Assembly: GCA_937996765.1 (NCBI GenBank)
Contig: CALKUG010000026.1
Span: forward strand, 1 to 7,170
Origin: an uncultured Ignavibacteria bacterium
GTDB lineage: Bacteria > Bacteroidota > Ignavibacteria > Ignavibacteriales > Ignavibacteriaceae
Length of the DNA: 7,170 nucleotides
Reading direction: 5' to 3'
Made by a program: the position numbers and the translations under genes. The notes beneath the pieces are model-generated. The model saw only the letters and a list, made by a program, of their open reading frames with translations, was not told the DNA's origin and ran no database searches. Position 1 is the first letter of the stretch; the number at the start of each line of letters is the position of its first letter. Below are positions 1 to 6,859 of this stretch, piece by piece.

Positions 1-461
1 CCCGATGTAATCATCAGCGAGCCACCTTGATCGATATATCGCTTGATTCCTACAACCTGCTCATCAGAAATTGCTTTAGAACCGGGCAGAACAAGAACAT
101 CATATCCGTAATGCTTACCAAGTTCAATATCTTCATCTTGTAATATATCCACGGACATCTTGTAACTGCTCAGGAATCGGCTCCATGTTGCAATATTATC
201 TTCAATCCACGTACTTCCTTCGGGTAACATTTTTTCAGTTTTTTTGGAATAAAGTACTGCTACCCTGACAACCGGTTTATCAAAAATTTCCGTTAACGAT
301 TCCATTGAAAGAACGCTACTTGTATAAGCGTATGGACCGTAAACCCCATTAATGATATAATTAAATATCGCAATGGAGGCAAACATCATCAATGCGCCAT
401 AAAAAATAATAGCTGTGAGTGTTAACGCGAAATTTTTCTTTTTCGGTATGCCTATTTCCAC
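1..461 (-). CDS. Membrane-anchored GATase1-like protein, N-terminal part (3' end outside window)
   Basis: The first 153 codons are present; the gene runs off the left edge. A GTG start at 461 is chosen because AAGGAG lies 9 bp upstream and no other start in this frame has such a site. Residues 7-9 are KKK, followed by one hydrophobic span at about 11-37, giving an inner-membrane anchor with the rest probably periplasmic. From residue 64 an alpha/beta pattern begins: strand VVRVAVLY, a helix, then YDVLVLPGS (120-128), a helix SDEQVVGIKRYIDQGG and strand SLMITSG. This is the usual look of class I glutamine-amidotransferase-like or ThuA-like folds, also found as accessory domains in polysaccharide-acting enzymes. 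No catalytic Cys is seen at the elbow (PGSKA), so a plain amidotransferase is unlikely. It overlaps the preceding gene by 10 bp, implying translational coupling behind the glycosyltransferase. By position it may be the polymer-modifying member (a PgaB-like role, perhaps with a deacetylase further on), but that part is not visible. Confidence 0.8.
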   Translation of the reverse strand, partial: MEIGIPKKKNFALTLTAIIFYGALMMFASIAIFNYIINGVYGPYAYTSSVLSMESLTEIFDKPVVRVAVLYSKKTEKMLPEGSTWIEDNIATWSRFLSSYKMSVDILQDEDIELGKHYGYDVLVLPGSKAISDEQVVGIKRYIDQGGSLMITS

Positions 462-904
462 TTTGGTGTGCTCCTTTTGCGTTGCTGTTCACCGGTTGAT
501 GAAAAACCCGGTTGTGCAGATTCACTGGTTTGCTGTGCAAAACGGCGTTGCGGTGTTGGGGCTGCAGCTGGTTCCGGTGCTCCACCGCCACGTACACGCT
601 GCATAGCAGGTTGTGTAGCTTGTGTTTGTGCCGGAGCTGACCTTGGTGCCTGGGCTTGTGTTGTACTAAACCCGGCTGCTGTGGCTTTTCTCACCTGTTC
701 GCGAGATTCTCTAAACTCAGTATTCTGCGATACTGGCTCTGGCGTAACCAATTCGGCCTGAATAGTTTGTGCAGGAGCTTCCATTTTGGCTGCATAACCT
801 TTGGATTCTCTCACTTTAAATAATACGTAAGCGCCAATTGATAAGAAAAATGTACTTATCGTTGCAACAAGTATAATGGTAGCTAATATGGGTATAAGTT
901 CCAT
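452..904 (-). CDS. Small single-span membrane protein with Pro/Ala/Gln-rich basic tail
   Basis: This 150-residue protein is not recognised as a named family. One hydrophobic helix spans about residues 4-30 (rich in I, L, V, A, T), followed by VRESKGYAAK. The positive-inside rule then puts the N-terminus outside and the remaining 120 residues in the cytoplasm. The tail is low complexity, dominated by Pro, Ala, Gln, Thr and Ser with scattered Arg, has a glycine cluster RVRGGG near 103-108, and ends in a basic KRSTPKWK. Two similar short pieces, GFSTTQ (78) and GFSSTG (133), occur in it. The ATG is preceded by AAGGA at 6 bp spacing, and the gene starts 24 bp after the glycosyltransferase stop, so both are in one operon. 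The place of a small membrane partner next to the synthase recalls PgaD, but there is no visible homology and only one span. It could be an adaptor linking the synthase to a cytoplasmic protein; this is inference. Confidence 0.85.
   Translation of the reverse strand: MELIPILATIILVATISTFFLSIGAYVLFKVRESKGYAAKMEAPAQTIQAELVTPEPVSQNTEFRESREQVRKATAAGFSTTQAQAPRSAPAQTQATQPAMQRVRGGGAPEPAAAPTPQRRFAQQTSESAQPGFSSTGEQQRKRSTPKWK
471..476 (-). promoter_or_regulatory. Ribosome binding site for the GTG-started gene
   Basis: AAGGAG on the minus strand, 9 bp before the GTG at 461. It lies inside the 3' end of the 150-codon gene, and it decides the GTG start because no ATG with a comparable site exists nearby in that frame. 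The overlap suggests the two proteins are made in a coupled way. Confidence 0.7.
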
Positions 905-928
905 GTTCTTTCCTTTTCAAAAAAATCT

Positions 929-2326
929 TTATTTCTTAAGACCGGTTCTCTCGAGTTTTCCCCAGGTCATATCCAAACCTAAAAACTCTTCAACAGTTGA
1001 CATCGCCTTACACACATCAATGGTTAACACAAAAAACATTCTGTATATTAATGAGTAAGGTATCAAACGCATTTCTTCATCTTCAACGGCAACACAATAC
1101 ATTGCAGATACCATATCCAACAATGCAAGGAACAACCACCAGAATAAAATCAAGCTTGTGAATCCATAAAACAAAGCCACAAAAATGAAAAACACGTTTG
1201 CAAAAATGTTCATCGCAGGCCAAATCAGCGATTCATAAAACATTGTCCAGAGTATAAAGCTATCGCCAAAATTGATTGCAGGGTTGTACAACAAACGCTT
1301 GTGCTTACGGATAGCTTGAAGAATTCCACGGGTCCAACGATAACGCTGTTTTAATAATTGTTGGAGTTTTACCGGAGCCTCTGTCCATGAAATTGAACGT
1401 GGCTCGTAATAAATCCTCCACCCTTTTGCAAGTATTTTAAGTGTAAGATCCGCATCTTCAGCAAAGGTATCACTGGAGTAATATCCAGCTTGTTCAATCG
1501 CTTTTTTACGAAATACACCAATCGGACCAGGTATAATATTAACAAGACGCAAAAAGCTCTGTGCAGCACGCGCCATATTTAAACCTTCTATGTACTCAAG
1601 TGCTTGTAAGTCGGTATATAATTTCTTACGATTCAGAACTTTCACGTTACCGGCAACTGCACCAATGTTTGGATCCTGAAAATGGCGTGTTGCCATTTTT
1701 AATGTATCTTTGGAAAGAGCACTATCCCCATCCATGCAAAGTACAAACTCAGCTTTTGAGTAGCTAATGCCTGCGTTGAGAGCACGAGCTTTACCTCCAT
1801 TAGGCTTACTGATCATAGAAACTTTAACCGGCCCATACTCTCCCTGATGGATACCTACAATGGATTTACCAACATCATAGGTGTTATCGGTTGAGCCATC
1901 GTTTACAATAATGATTTCATAATTCGTATAGTCTAATTCAAGTAGTGATTGAATTGAATCTCTTAACACAATTCCTTCATTATAAACAGGAACAATAATA
2001 GAAACAAAAGGCGAATAACCTTTGCTTTTATTGAACGTATAATTGTTTAGATACAGATATGCGAAAGTGAGAATTCCAAAATATCGAAAAATAAGAATGA
2101 GTAGAAACATTAATAAGGCAATCAGTGTTGCATACTCAACAAGAGCATAAACCGAAAGCATGGTGTATGGAAGTGTAAAAATGATTATAAACAGCATGAT
2201 CGCTGAAAGAACACCACTAACTACAAGACGTTTAATAATCTGCTTCTTTTTACCAACACCTGTGGCTTCGGTTGCCTCAGTGTTTTTAACGTTAATAAAT
2301 GTTTCTTTAATTTTCTTATTTAGCAT
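929..2326 (-). CDS. Processive family 2 glycosyltransferase, PgaC/IcaA-like exopolysaccharide synthase
   Basis: An inner-membrane polymerase of 465 residues that would link sugars from a nucleotide-sugar donor into a beta-glycan and extrude it. Numbered from the ATG at 2326, two membrane spans lie at about 33-55 and 60-81. The GT-A domain follows: VPVYNE (112-117), NDGSTD with donor-binding D143, DGDS with D199 and D201 (the DxD site), AED with the likely catalytic base D291, and QRYRW (327-331), the QxxRW signature of processive synthases. After that come three or four further spans (about 355-438). All catalytic elements are intact. There is no C-terminal PilZ domain, so it is not a canonical BcsA; size and layout fit PgaC/IcaA and related synthases. 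A GTG directly precedes the ATG (2329), but AGGA stands 7 bp before the ATG and only 4 bp before the GTG, so ATG is preferred. It is the first gene of the second sigma-54 unit. The sugar used cannot be told from sequence. Confidence 0.93.
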   Translation of the reverse strand: MLNKKIKETFINVKNTEATEATGVGKKKQIIKRLVVSGVLSAIMLFIIIFTLPYTMLSVYALVEYATLIALLMFLLILIFRYFGILTFAYLYLNNYTFNKSKGYSPFVSIIVPVYNEGIVLRDSIQSLLELDYTNYEIIIVNDGSTDNTYDVGKSIVGIHQGEYGPVKVSMISKPNGGKARALNAGISYSKAEFVLCMDGDSALSKDTLKMATRHFQDPNIGAVAGNVKVLNRKKLYTDLQALEYIEGLNMARAAQSFLRLVNIIPGPIGVFRKKAIEQAGYYSSDTFAEDADLTLKILAKGWRIYYEPRSISWTEAPVKLQQLLKQRYRWTRGILQAIRKHKRLLYNPAINFGDSFILWTMFYESLIWPAMNIFANVFFIFVALFYGFTSLILFWWLFLALLDMVSAMYCVAVEDEEMRLIPYSLIYRMFFVLTIDVCKAMSTVEEFLGLDMTWGKLERTGLKK

Positions 2327-2354
2327 CACATAATCCTATTATCCACACTTGTAC

Positions 2355-2370
2355 TGCAACTATTGTGCCA
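2355..2370 (-). promoter_or_regulatory. Sigma-54 (RpoN) -24/-12 promoter before the glycosyltransferase
   Basis: On the minus strand the site reads TGGCACAATAGTTGCA. It has the GG-N10-GC spacing and matches the consensus TGGCAC-N5-TTGCA fully in both boxes. With C of the GC pair at -12 (2356), transcription should start near 2344, leaving an 18-nt leader that still holds the AGGA ribosome site (2334-2337) before the ATG at 2326. The fit of promoter, leader and ribosome site supports it. It is 14/16 identical to the site at 6772-6787. Confidence 0.82.
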
Positions 2371-2375
2371 GGGAT

Positions 2376-2442
2376 GAAATGTACGTTTAAGTGCGAATTA
2401 TTTACAAAATAAAGCAGATTCTCTGGTCGAAATGTAACATTT
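2376..2442. promoter_or_regulatory. Candidate activator sites: GAAATGTA repeated 53 bp apart in palindromic context
   Basis: AAATGT-A-ACATTT is a perfect inverted repeat at 2430-2442, centred about 92 bp before the predicted sigma-54 start. A near-palindrome AAATGTACGTTT lies at 2377-2388, just upstream of the -24 box. Both begin with the same eight bases GAAATGTA (2376 and 2429), 53 bp apart or about five helical turns. Sigma-54 promoters need an enhancer-binding activator that usually binds dyad sites 80-150 bp upstream, so the distal one is well placed. AT-rich DNA yields such repeats by chance, hence the low confidence. Confidence 0.35.
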
Positions 2443-2450
2443 TTAGATGG

Positions 2451-2486
2451 AAAAAGCTAACTGTCTTAAAATAATACAGTTAGCTT
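2451..2486 (-). terminator. Rho-independent terminator after the TPR exporter gene
   Basis: A perfect 11-bp stem (AAGCTAACTGT with ACAGTTAGCTT, 2454-2464 and 2476-2486) encloses an 11-nt loop. On the minus strand the right arm runs into a five-T tract. It begins 26 bp after the stop of the TPR gene. The stem holds only four G-C pairs, so termination may be partial, but no other hairpin of this quality is seen in the gap. It separates the regulator-exporter unit from the synthase unit. Confidence 0.72.
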
Positions 2487-2512
2487 GTTCCAATTAAAGG
2501 AGATTAATTTTG

Positions 2513-5374
2513 TTAAAAATTCCAGTAGGCAGATATTGAGAATGAATCTGAGGCGTATCCAACTGCATCACGCACCGTATTTCCGGCCTGTGCATGAGCT
2601 TGTATAAGCAAATTATCCAACGGGTAGTATTTAATATCTCCGTAAAGCTCTTTTAAGATGTAACTGTTTTCTGGGAGCAATCCTACCCTACCTCCCATTG
2701 AAACTGAGACATTCTCAAATTTTAAAAAGTCCCAATCTGCAAAAGCAGAATGCGATTCATCTGATTTAGGAGAATAATAATAAGCGGACTTCCTACTGAA
2801 GTTTGTTAGGAAATATTCATACCCAAATAGCAATTCAGGTACAATATACTTTCCTAACCGTAGCTCGAATATGTTTCCTGTATTACCATCGGCGACTTCA
2901 AGATAGGACCCAACCGTTGAAATCTTGAATTGGCCCGGTGTTACGTAGTAACCCGAAAAACGATACAACTGAACAGCCCATCGAAGAGAAACTAAACTCG
3001 CAGAGTATAATATTGTAGCAGCATCTCGCCGTATGTACAACAATTGGGCTCTATACATCGAGTCCGGATCAAGGAATGTGAGATGTGCATCGAAAATTCC
3101 GGTTGAGTAGTTAGGAGAGGTAAATTTTTGTTGACCGAAACTAAATCCAACTTGCACATAGTCCTGCGGTCTCAATATAATATCGAGTGAGGTTGTGCTG
3201 AAAGTACGTCGGTTGAATGAGGTTGCAACAAAATTAGTCTGGAAAGTTCCACCTAATGAAAGGTAACTAAATATGCCGGCTTCAATAGAAGTTCCCGCAA
3301 TAAAATACTCAAAACCTGTGTTATCGCTAAAAAACGATACAACGGGTCTCAGAGATACATATGTTGGGAAATTTTGGAAAATAGCACGAAATCCGGTAAC
3401 AGGCAACCAGCCAATACGCATTTTGATGAGTTCAATTTTAGATGAATCTGTTGTTTCTTCAAGCATTCTCTCGTAGTGTTCGTATGCCTCATCATTTAAT
3501 TGCATTTGAGCATAACTATCGCCTAAAAACAAGTCGGCACTAAAATCAACATTACCTGCATCAAACTGCTTTTTTAACTCAACCGCAGCAGAACTATAGT
3601 CAGCTTTGTAGTAATATATCTTTGCACGTTCTAACTCGAGAAGCGGATCGGGCTCTTCAGCAATCAATTCATCATAGACACTGAGGGCTTTTTCGTAGTT
3701 TTTCAAACAAATGTTAATATCTGCATATTCTTTACGAATCATTCTCGAAGGTGGATACTTCGACATAAATTCATCATAAACAGTTATTGCGCTTTCACAA
3801 TTACCGTTTCTAAAATCCTCGCGAGCAACTTCTAATGATTCATATAGCTTTTTCTGATCGTAGGCAGATTTTGAAAGTGCAATATTGGATTCGAGAGTAG
3901 GAATCTCAGGATGAGTAGGATGCTCTTTTTTCACTTTTGCCAACATTTTCTCTGCGGCGTCAAAGTTATCTTTTTTAGTCTCCAATACCGTCATACCAAT
4001 TAATGCCTCAGCTCTTGTAGGCTCTTTTCTAAGAACATTCTCAAAAAAGACGCGAGCTCTGTCCAAATCATCATCTTCCGACCAAACAACAAGTAAGCCA
4101 CGGAACAATTGGTATTCGAGATTTTCAGGATCAGCTAAAAGCAGTTTTTCCATTTGCTCGATCGATTCAAAATTGCGTTTTTGTTCTGCCAAAAGCATAG
4201 CGTATTTGAATCTTAGTTTATTGTCGGTGCTTTCCGGATTGCGTGTAAAATAATCCTCAGCTAAAGCAAGTCCAACATCTGCACTATCCATTAATGCATA
4301 AAGTTCAACCAAAGAAAATAGTACCTGGCTATCATCAGGGTTGGTGGCATATTTTTGCTGTAATCCTCCAAGTTTTTCAGTATAAACTTTCGCACGGTTT
4401 TCACTTACTTTAACATAGAGCGAATCGTATTCCGGTTGACCTGAAAGATTTGCTTGCAGATACATAAGTTCATTGTAAGCTTCCTCAAGCCTACTCACCT
4501 TATACAATTCCTGTACTAACAAAAATCTTTTTTTGTCATCCGCAGGATTTTGTTTGAGTTCTCTGTATAACTTATCAATGAGATATTCTTGTTGTTTCTG
4601 CTTTTTCTCAACTTCACGACTCTTTTCTTCATCGGCATAAAGCTGATTAAAATAACGACCCTTTAACTGGTCTAAACCATCTTGAGCTTCTTTGAAATAG
4701 GGTCGGAGTGCAAGCGCTTTAAGAAAAGCAGCTTCGGCTATTTGTCCCTTACCCAACCACATGGTAAAGTACCCGTATCTGCTTTGTAAACGATGGTCGT
4801 TAGGGTACTTCTCGGTATATTTTTTTAATACAATTTCGCCCTTAACAATATGGTTGTTACGAGCTAAAATTTCGGTATATCTAATAATTTCGTCCGCTGA
4901 AGCCTCTTCGCGCGCAAGGTATTTATCGTACCATTCCTCAGCCAACAACCAGTCACCAAGCTTGCGGTGGCATTTACCAATTTCCAAATAGTTAACAGCC
5001 TTATTAGGGTTGATAGCTATTTCTCGTTCGTGACCTTTAATTTTGTCGCGTAACAATTTTTGCCAAATACCCCATAAACGATCGAAATTCTTTTTGTATT
5101 CCGCGTTATTTGGTTGAATTTTCTTTGCTGCTTCAAAGTCGTAATACGCTTTTTCGTGTTCTCCCCTTCTTTCGAAGCAGATACCGCGCATATTATACCC
5201 TTCGGCATCACGAGGATTTTGTGCTAAAAACTTATTCAACAAATCAACAGCTTCACCCAATCGGCCTGATTGCATCATTTGCGATGCCTGACGCTTTTGC
5301 TCAGAGGCCTGTGGGTAAATGCTTACTGTCATAAAGAAAAGGACTATTGCTAATCCGATACCAAAACGAATCAT
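2513..5374 (-). CDS. Secreted TPR protein with C-terminal outer-membrane beta-barrel, PgaA/BcsC-type polysaccharide exporter
   Basis: At 953 residues this is the longest gene here. MIRFGIGLAIVLFFMTVSIY is a signal peptide with likely cleavage shortly after residue 22. Residues 23 to about 650 are helical repeats with TPR spacing. The clearest are at 23-56, 57-90, 125-158, 193-226, 382-416, 453-486, 541-574 and 609-641, each with small residues at the packing positions and often Pro near the end. A charged, Lys/Glu-rich stretch at about 240-275 breaks the array. Residues 661-953 switch to alternating, aromatic-rich strands with polar turns and end in Phe (AYWNF), the usual C-terminal mark of outer-membrane barrels. 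About 290 residues is enough for a 16-strand barrel, as in PgaA. The role inferred is to guide the polymer through the periplasm on the TPR scaffold and export it through the pore. It starts 18 bp after the RecA-like gene with a weak GAG ribosome site, so is co-transcribed. Homology to PgaA or BcsC at the residue level was not tested. Confidence 0.9.
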   Translation of the reverse strand: MIRFGIGLAIVLFFMTVSIYPQASEQKRQASQMMQSGRLGEAVDLLNKFLAQNPRDAEGYNMRGICFERRGEHEKAYYDFEAAKKIQPNNAEYKKNFDRLWGIWQKLLRDKIKGHEREIAINPNKAVNYLEIGKCHRKLGDWLLAEEWYDKYLAREEASADEIIRYTEILARNNHIVKGEIVLKKYTEKYPNDHRLQSRYGYFTMWLGKGQIAEAAFLKALALRPYFKEAQDGLDQLKGRYFNQLYADEEKSREVEKKQKQQEYLIDKLYRELKQNPADDKKRFLLVQELYKVSRLEEAYNELMYLQANLSGQPEYDSLYVKVSENRAKVYTEKLGGLQQKYATNPDDSQVLFSLVELYALMDSADVGLALAEDYFTRNPESTDNKLRFKYAMLLAEQKRNFESIEQMEKLLLADPENLEYQLFRGLLVVWSEDDDLDRARVFFENVLRKEPTRAEALIGMTVLETKKDNFDAAEKMLAKVKKEHPTHPEIPTLESNIALSKSAYDQKKLYESLEVAREDFRNGNCESAITVYDEFMSKYPPSRMIRKEYADINICLKNYEKALSVYDELIAEEPDPLLELERAKIYYYKADYSSAAVELKKQFDAGNVDFSADLFLGDSYAQMQLNDEAYEHYERMLEETTDSSKIELIKMRIGWLPVTGFRAIFQNFPTYVSLRPVVSFFSDNTGFEYFIAGTSIEAGIFSYLSLGGTFQTNFVATSFNRRTFSTTSLDIILRPQDYVQVGFSFGQQKFTSPNYSTGIFDAHLTFLDPDSMYRAQLLYIRRDAATILYSASLVSLRWAVQLYRFSGYYVTPGQFKISTVGSYLEVADGNTGNIFELRLGKYIVPELLFGYEYFLTNFSRKSAYYYSPKSDESHSAFADWDFLKFENVSVSMGGRVGLLPENSYILKELYGDIKYYPLDNLLIQAHAQAGNTVRDAVGYASDSFSISAYWNF

Positions 5375-5392
5375 TAGGTTCTCAAATTTTGT

Positions 5393-6721
5393 TTATGATA
5401 ACAACGACTCAACACCGGCTGTGGTGGGATCGATAAAATGCGATTTAATATATATCAACTGAACAAGTAAATCTCTTTCTTGTTCATCAACCACAGGTAG
5501 ATTTTGAAGAATCTTGTATGAAAGTACGTTTAAAGCTTTTTCGTCTGCTTTAGAAAGTAAAACTAAAATTCTATCTTCCATAAGGCAGAGTTTGTCTTTT
5601 TTCTCGGTAGAAATACGAATAACATTAAGTAGTTGTTTCATAGTGCATAGCTTTCTATCCTCAGCTACACTATCAAGTTTTACGGAAATAAGCTTAAATG
5701 CCTGTCCGGTACTCTTAAAAAGTGAAAGTTGATTACCTAAAATCAATTTAAACTCATCAGGTTCATAAATATTGGTAATCGAGAAAGGGTCAGGAATTGT
5801 TTCAATTCTGCTTAAAATCTCGTAATCACCAGGAACATTAGGCATACTGCCGCCGCCCTTTTGCTTCGAGCGCTCGAATGGAGTTACAAAATCACTATTT
5901 GAAGATTGTTGACTTGATTCTGATTTTAATGGCTTATCAGACTTCGCAGGGGGGTCAATCTGCTTGGTAGTACGAACTCTTTTTTCGGCTGTTTTTCTGA
6001 AATTGCTGGTATCTAAATCAGTGAAAACAAGTCCTTCGTAAGGTTCAATAGTATAGGCAGAGGAATGCTGACCTTCCAAATGACCCGTAATTGGTGTAAT
6101 GGTCGCTTTTCCGCCTGTAAAAGAGGATTTTTTAGCTTCAGAGTTTTTTTGCAAATAAATAATACCAGTTGAACCCTCTGTTACTATATCCACTAAACCC
6201 TGTGCTTCTTCGTCACCAGGCTCTGATATAATAAGCAAGTTAGTAGATTGCAACTCATCTAATGTATCAGCAAATGCATGAAAATTATTACGAAGTGCAT
6301 TAACATCGCTAAACATTAGGAATGGTGTAAATTCATCAAAAACGAGCCTATCGGGCTTATACTCTGAAATCACAGAGAGCATATCACGATAATAGTCTGT
6401 TAAATACCCGTCACTTAACTCTTCAACAATCTCTGCTGAAGAAGCAACTTTAATAACAATGAGCTTCTGGTCGTTAATACCACCGGTTACATCAAAGTTA
6501 ATATTATGACCAAGTATCGTCAAATCCTTAATTTTGGTTCCGGTAAAAAACAGACACTTTTCTCCTGCTTCTACAGAGGCCTTAGCATAATGTAAACCCA
6601 GTATGCTTTTACCACTTTTTTTAGCTCCTATAACTGTGTAGGTGCTACCTCTATATAAACCACCCCATGCAACATCTACAAGGGCTATTCCGCTTTGAAC
6701 CAAGTTCACTAATGTATTCAT
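5393..6721 (-). CDS. RecA/KaiC-like P-loop protein with degenerate GGDEF-like C-terminal domain (BcsE-like architecture)
   Basis: A 442-residue protein with no signal peptide, so cytoplasmic. Residues 1 to about 245 form a RecA-fold domain. Walker A is GAKKSGKS (32-39), followed by a helix and strand (KCLFFTG, 55-61). Walker B is RLVFDE (D129, E130), and a further strand is LLIISEPGD (162-170). This fits the KaiC/GvpD branch. A low-complexity Ser/Gln/Lys/Pro linker covers about 250-300. Residues 310-415 follow the GGDEF fold pattern: FKLISVKLD (strand ending at D350), helix KQLLNVIRIS, KKD, then a strand RILVLL and a final helix ALNVLSYKILQNL. The signature position reads EDRIL (382-386) instead of GGDEF, and the inhibitory-site position reads EKKD instead of RxxD. 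It therefore cannot be a diguanylate cyclase and lacks the classical c-di-GMP site. The cellulose regulator BcsE likewise joins a RecA-like domain to a degenerate GGDEF domain, which makes a regulatory or assembly role likely. It is first in its operon, behind a sigma-54 promoter. Confidence 0.88.
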   Translation of the reverse strand: MNTLVNLVQSGIALVDVAWGGLYRGSTYTVIGAKKSGKSILGLHYAKASVEAGEKCLFFTGTKIKDLTILGHNINFDVTGGINDQKLIVIKVASSAEIVEELSDGYLTDYYRDMLSVISEYKPDRLVFDEFTPFLMFSDVNALRNNFHAFADTLDELQSTNLLIISEPGDEEAQGLVDIVTEGSTGIIYLQKNSEAKKSSFTGGKATITPITGHLEGQHSSAYTIEPYEGLVFTDLDTSNFRKTAEKRVRTTKQIDPPAKSDKPLKSESSQQSSNSDFVTPFERSKQKGGGSMPNVPGDYEILSRIETIPDPFSITNIYEPDEFKLILGNQLSLFKSTGQAFKLISVKLDSVAEDRKLCTMKQLLNVIRISTEKKDKLCLMEDRILVLLSKADEKALNVLSYKILQNLPVVDEQERDLLVQLIYIKSHFIDPTTAGVESLLS

Positions 6722-6771
6722 ATATAACCTAAGTACTCGTTTACTCTGTAAATTAATAACAAATCAAATAT

Positions 6772-6787
6772 TGCAATTATTATGCCA
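6772..6787 (-). promoter_or_regulatory. Sigma-54 (RpoN) -24/-12 promoter before the RecA-like gene
   Basis: On the minus strand the site reads TGGCATAATAATTGCA with exact GG-N10-GC spacing. Placing C of the GC pair (6773) at -12 predicts a start near 6761 and a 40-nt leader before the ATG at 6721; a modest AGG ribosome site lies 6 bp before the ATG. It differs from the site at 2355-2370 at two bases only (C/T and G/A). It would drive the RecA-like and TPR exporter genes. Confidence 0.82.
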
Positions 6788-6859
6788 ATATCAAAATCAT
6801 TCAAAAACAAACAAAAAATCACACTTTTATAACTTCACAGTTTAAATAAGAAACAACAA

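Noticed and set aside
361..597. 78-codon minus-strand frame overlapping the ends of two genes
   Set aside because: It is the third frame across the junction; His- and Asn-rich content and lack of a ribosome site mark it as a shadow, and the GTG-started frame has AAGGAG and a sensible membrane protein.
468..761. 97-codon plus-strand reading frame rich in Cys, Ala and Gly opposite the small membrane protein gene
   Set aside because: It is the antisense shadow of the Pro/Ala/Gln-rich tail; it has no clear ribosome site and no recognisable domain, while the minus-strand gene has a good ribosome site and operon spacing.
929..2326. Naming the glycosyltransferase bcsA (cellulose synthase)
   Set aside because: It is too short for BcsA, has no PilZ domain after the membrane spans, and there is no bcsB next to it; only the general processive GT2 motifs are shared.
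2327..2329. GTG as start of the glycosyltransferase
   Set aside because: The ATG next to it has the better distance (7 bp) from AGGA; the two differ by one residue only.
2378..2407. Possible sigma-70 promoter TTGTAA, 18 bp, TACATT upstream of the glycosyltransferase
   Set aside because: Each box matches only 4 of 6 consensus bases in AT-rich DNA, while a full sigma-54 match lies just downstream; kept only as a possible secondary start.
5393..6721. Active diguanylate cyclase or KaiC clock protein
   Set aside because: The GGDEF signature is replaced by EDRIL and the inhibitory site by EKKD, which rules out a cyclase; there is a single RecA domain and no second KaiC domain or clock partners.
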